Shown here: piece after piece, positions 63,342 to 64,000 of the stretch
Layout: each line of letters begins with the position of its first letter
Position numbering within the stretch: the stretch's first letter is position 1
The notes under the pieces: generated by a model
What the model was told of the DNA's origin: nothing
The model's database searches: none
What the model saw: only the letters and a program-made list of their open reading frames with translations
Made by a program: the position numbers and the translations under genes
Origin: an uncultured Clostridia bacterium
Lineage (GTDB): Bacteria > Bacillota > Clostridia > Christensenellales > Borkfalkiaceae
NCBI GenBank assembly: GCA_944354035.1
Contig: CALVPS010000004.1
Location: 1-64,000, forward strand
Direction of reading: 5' to 3'
Length of the DNA: 64,000 bases

Positions 63342-63885
63342 ATGATGCCTTTTTGGTACGTCTTGCTTTGATCTCGGCGTCGCGCGCAAGAATTTTATCC
63401 AGCAGCAGCTGCGCCTGCGCCGTCTTTTCGGCGGCGGCGTCCAGCCCCGCGTCGTCGCGGTCGGCTTTTCCCGCCTTATAGGGCAGCATGTCGGCTCGCA
63501 CGCCCTCCAGCGTCGTGGCGATGTTGGCGATATCGCCGTCGCGCTCCTTTTCGGCGACCGCCGTGATCGTATAAATGAGCTTATCGGCGCGGTACAGTAC
63601 GTTTGCGGCTCGTTTAAATTCCTTTAACCGCGCCGTTTTTCCCTCGCGGTACAACTGCGAAAACAGCGCCAGCTCCTGTGCAAATCCGTCAAGCTGTTTT
63701 TTCAGTTCCATATGCTTGGGAAGGCGTCCTTTGCGGTGCAGCAGCGCCAGCAGTACGAGCCCGATCACAATGACCGCGGCGTATAGCACGTATTCCAAAA
63801 TCAGCCGTCCGGGGTCTGCGGCGTCCGCGGGCGGATCGGCGGGCGTCTCTTCGGCAGCCGCCAACAGCAGATACAGGGCGTTCAT
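63340..63885 (-). CDS. Hypothetical membrane-anchored helical protein (181 aa)
   Basis: SD AAAAGGAGG. A Pro/Asp-rich N-terminus (about 1-27) precedes one membrane helix (about 30-49, YVLYAAVIVIGLVLLALL), then a long helical cytosolic or outer domain (about 55-175) ending RRTKKAS. No catalytic motif seen. The start codon overlaps the stop of the previous gene (ATGA), so the two are coupled. Confidence 0.72.
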   Translation of the reverse strand: MNALYLLLAAAEETPADPPADAADPGRLILEYVLYAAVIVIGLVLLALLHRKGRLPKHMELKKQLDGFAQELALFSQLYREGKTARLKEFKRAANVLYRADKLIYTITAVAEKERDGDIANIATTLEGVRADMLPYKAGKADRDDAGLDAAAEKTAQAQLLLDKILARDAEIKARRTKKAS

Positions 63886-64000
63886 GCGTCCTCCTTTTCG
63901 GAACGGGTTCCGGGTTCCGATTTACCGGGGTCTTCGTACATATGCACTTCCAGTTTACTGTACAGTTTTTCCACGCCGTTTTCGCGCAGCTTTTGCAAAA
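63882..64000 (-). CDS. Unidentified protein, C-terminal fragment
   Basis: Only the last 38 codons are in the window: LQKLRENGVEKLYSKLEVHM... ending SEKEDA, stop at 63882. The reading frame overlaps the next start by 4 bp. Charged and probably helical; too short to assign. Confidence 0.6.
   Translation of the reverse strand, partial: LQKLRENGVEKLYSKLEVHMYEDPGKSEPGTRSEKEDA

Noticed and set aside
1-64000. tRNA, rRNA, CRISPR arrays, insertion sequences and prophage genes
   Set aside because: Looked for T-loop motifs, spaced direct repeats, transposase and integrase motifs and found none; small RNAs cannot be excluded by reading.

Overview
The window is GC-rich bacterial DNA with tightly packed operons, strong Shine-Dalgarno sites and consensus sigma-A promoters. 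It carries a six-gene Rnf complex, a nadD-yqeK/rsfS locus, a fused-domain SecA with a SEC-C tail, corrinoid-protein activation genes and many plant-glycan genes. This suggests an anaerobic, probably gut-dwelling member of the Bacillota, class Clostridia. A Christensenellales-type lineage is a guess only. No rRNA, tRNA, CRISPR array, transposase or phage gene was seen.

Layout. 1-1253: end of an acidic-repeat protein whose C-terminus looks like ribosomal protein uL15. 1350-5455: araB-araD-(small ORF)-araA. 5455-5817: intergenic repeat. 5818-11117: GH36 alpha-galactosidase, a UDP-sugar pyrophosphorylase with a small partner, and a GH51 arabinofuranosidase. 11129-14550: MBL-fold hydrolase, recX, nnrE/nnrD. 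14573-19150: membrane proteins, a leaderless nadD-yqeK fusion, rsfS, a nearly gene-free kilobase and a degenerate DeoC-like protein. 19240-27375: secA, prfB, a hypothetical gene, tsaD and a membrane/Rossmann/RyR protein. 27376-28230: second copy of the intergenic repeat. 28231-30878: corrinoid protein, its ATP-dependent reactivase and a DUF2284 protein.

31007-35668 (minus): GH13, xylose isomerase-like, PfkB kinase and class II aldolase, a possible ketose-1-phosphate route. 36083-36967: AraC-type regulator. 37641-48913: an eight-gene sugar operon with a binding protein, two permeases, a large putative glycosidase, GH127, GH13 and two URO-D/MtaA-like proteins; the transporter ATPase is not in the window. 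49103-50248 (minus): a BNR-propeller protein, possibly GH93, with a palindrome on its promoter. 50480-56086 (minus): rnfCDGEAB preceded by a Gx-transporter-like gene. 56243-59608: a thioredoxin-reductase-like flavoprotein lacking the NADPH motifs, a TtcA-like protein, a Cys-rich small protein and a THUMP methyltransferase. 59733-63247: MarR regulator, ABC/FtsX fusion and a 30-residue ORF. 63340-64000 (minus): a membrane protein and the end of a further gene.

How the parts fit. GH51, GH127, the possible GH93 and araBDA form an arabinan/arabinoside route to xylulose-5-phosphate; GH36, GH13 and the xylA-PfkB-aldolase genes widen it to galactosides, glucosides and other ketoses. The least explained biology is the pairing of two corrinoid-methyltransferase-like URO-D proteins with glycosidases and a sugar importer, while a corrinoid protein and its reactivase lie 14-17 kb away without a methyltransferase of their own. 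Demethylation of O-methylated plant sugars is one testable explanation. A second theme is leaderless transcription: three genes have a consensus -10 box only 6-7 nt before the start codon.
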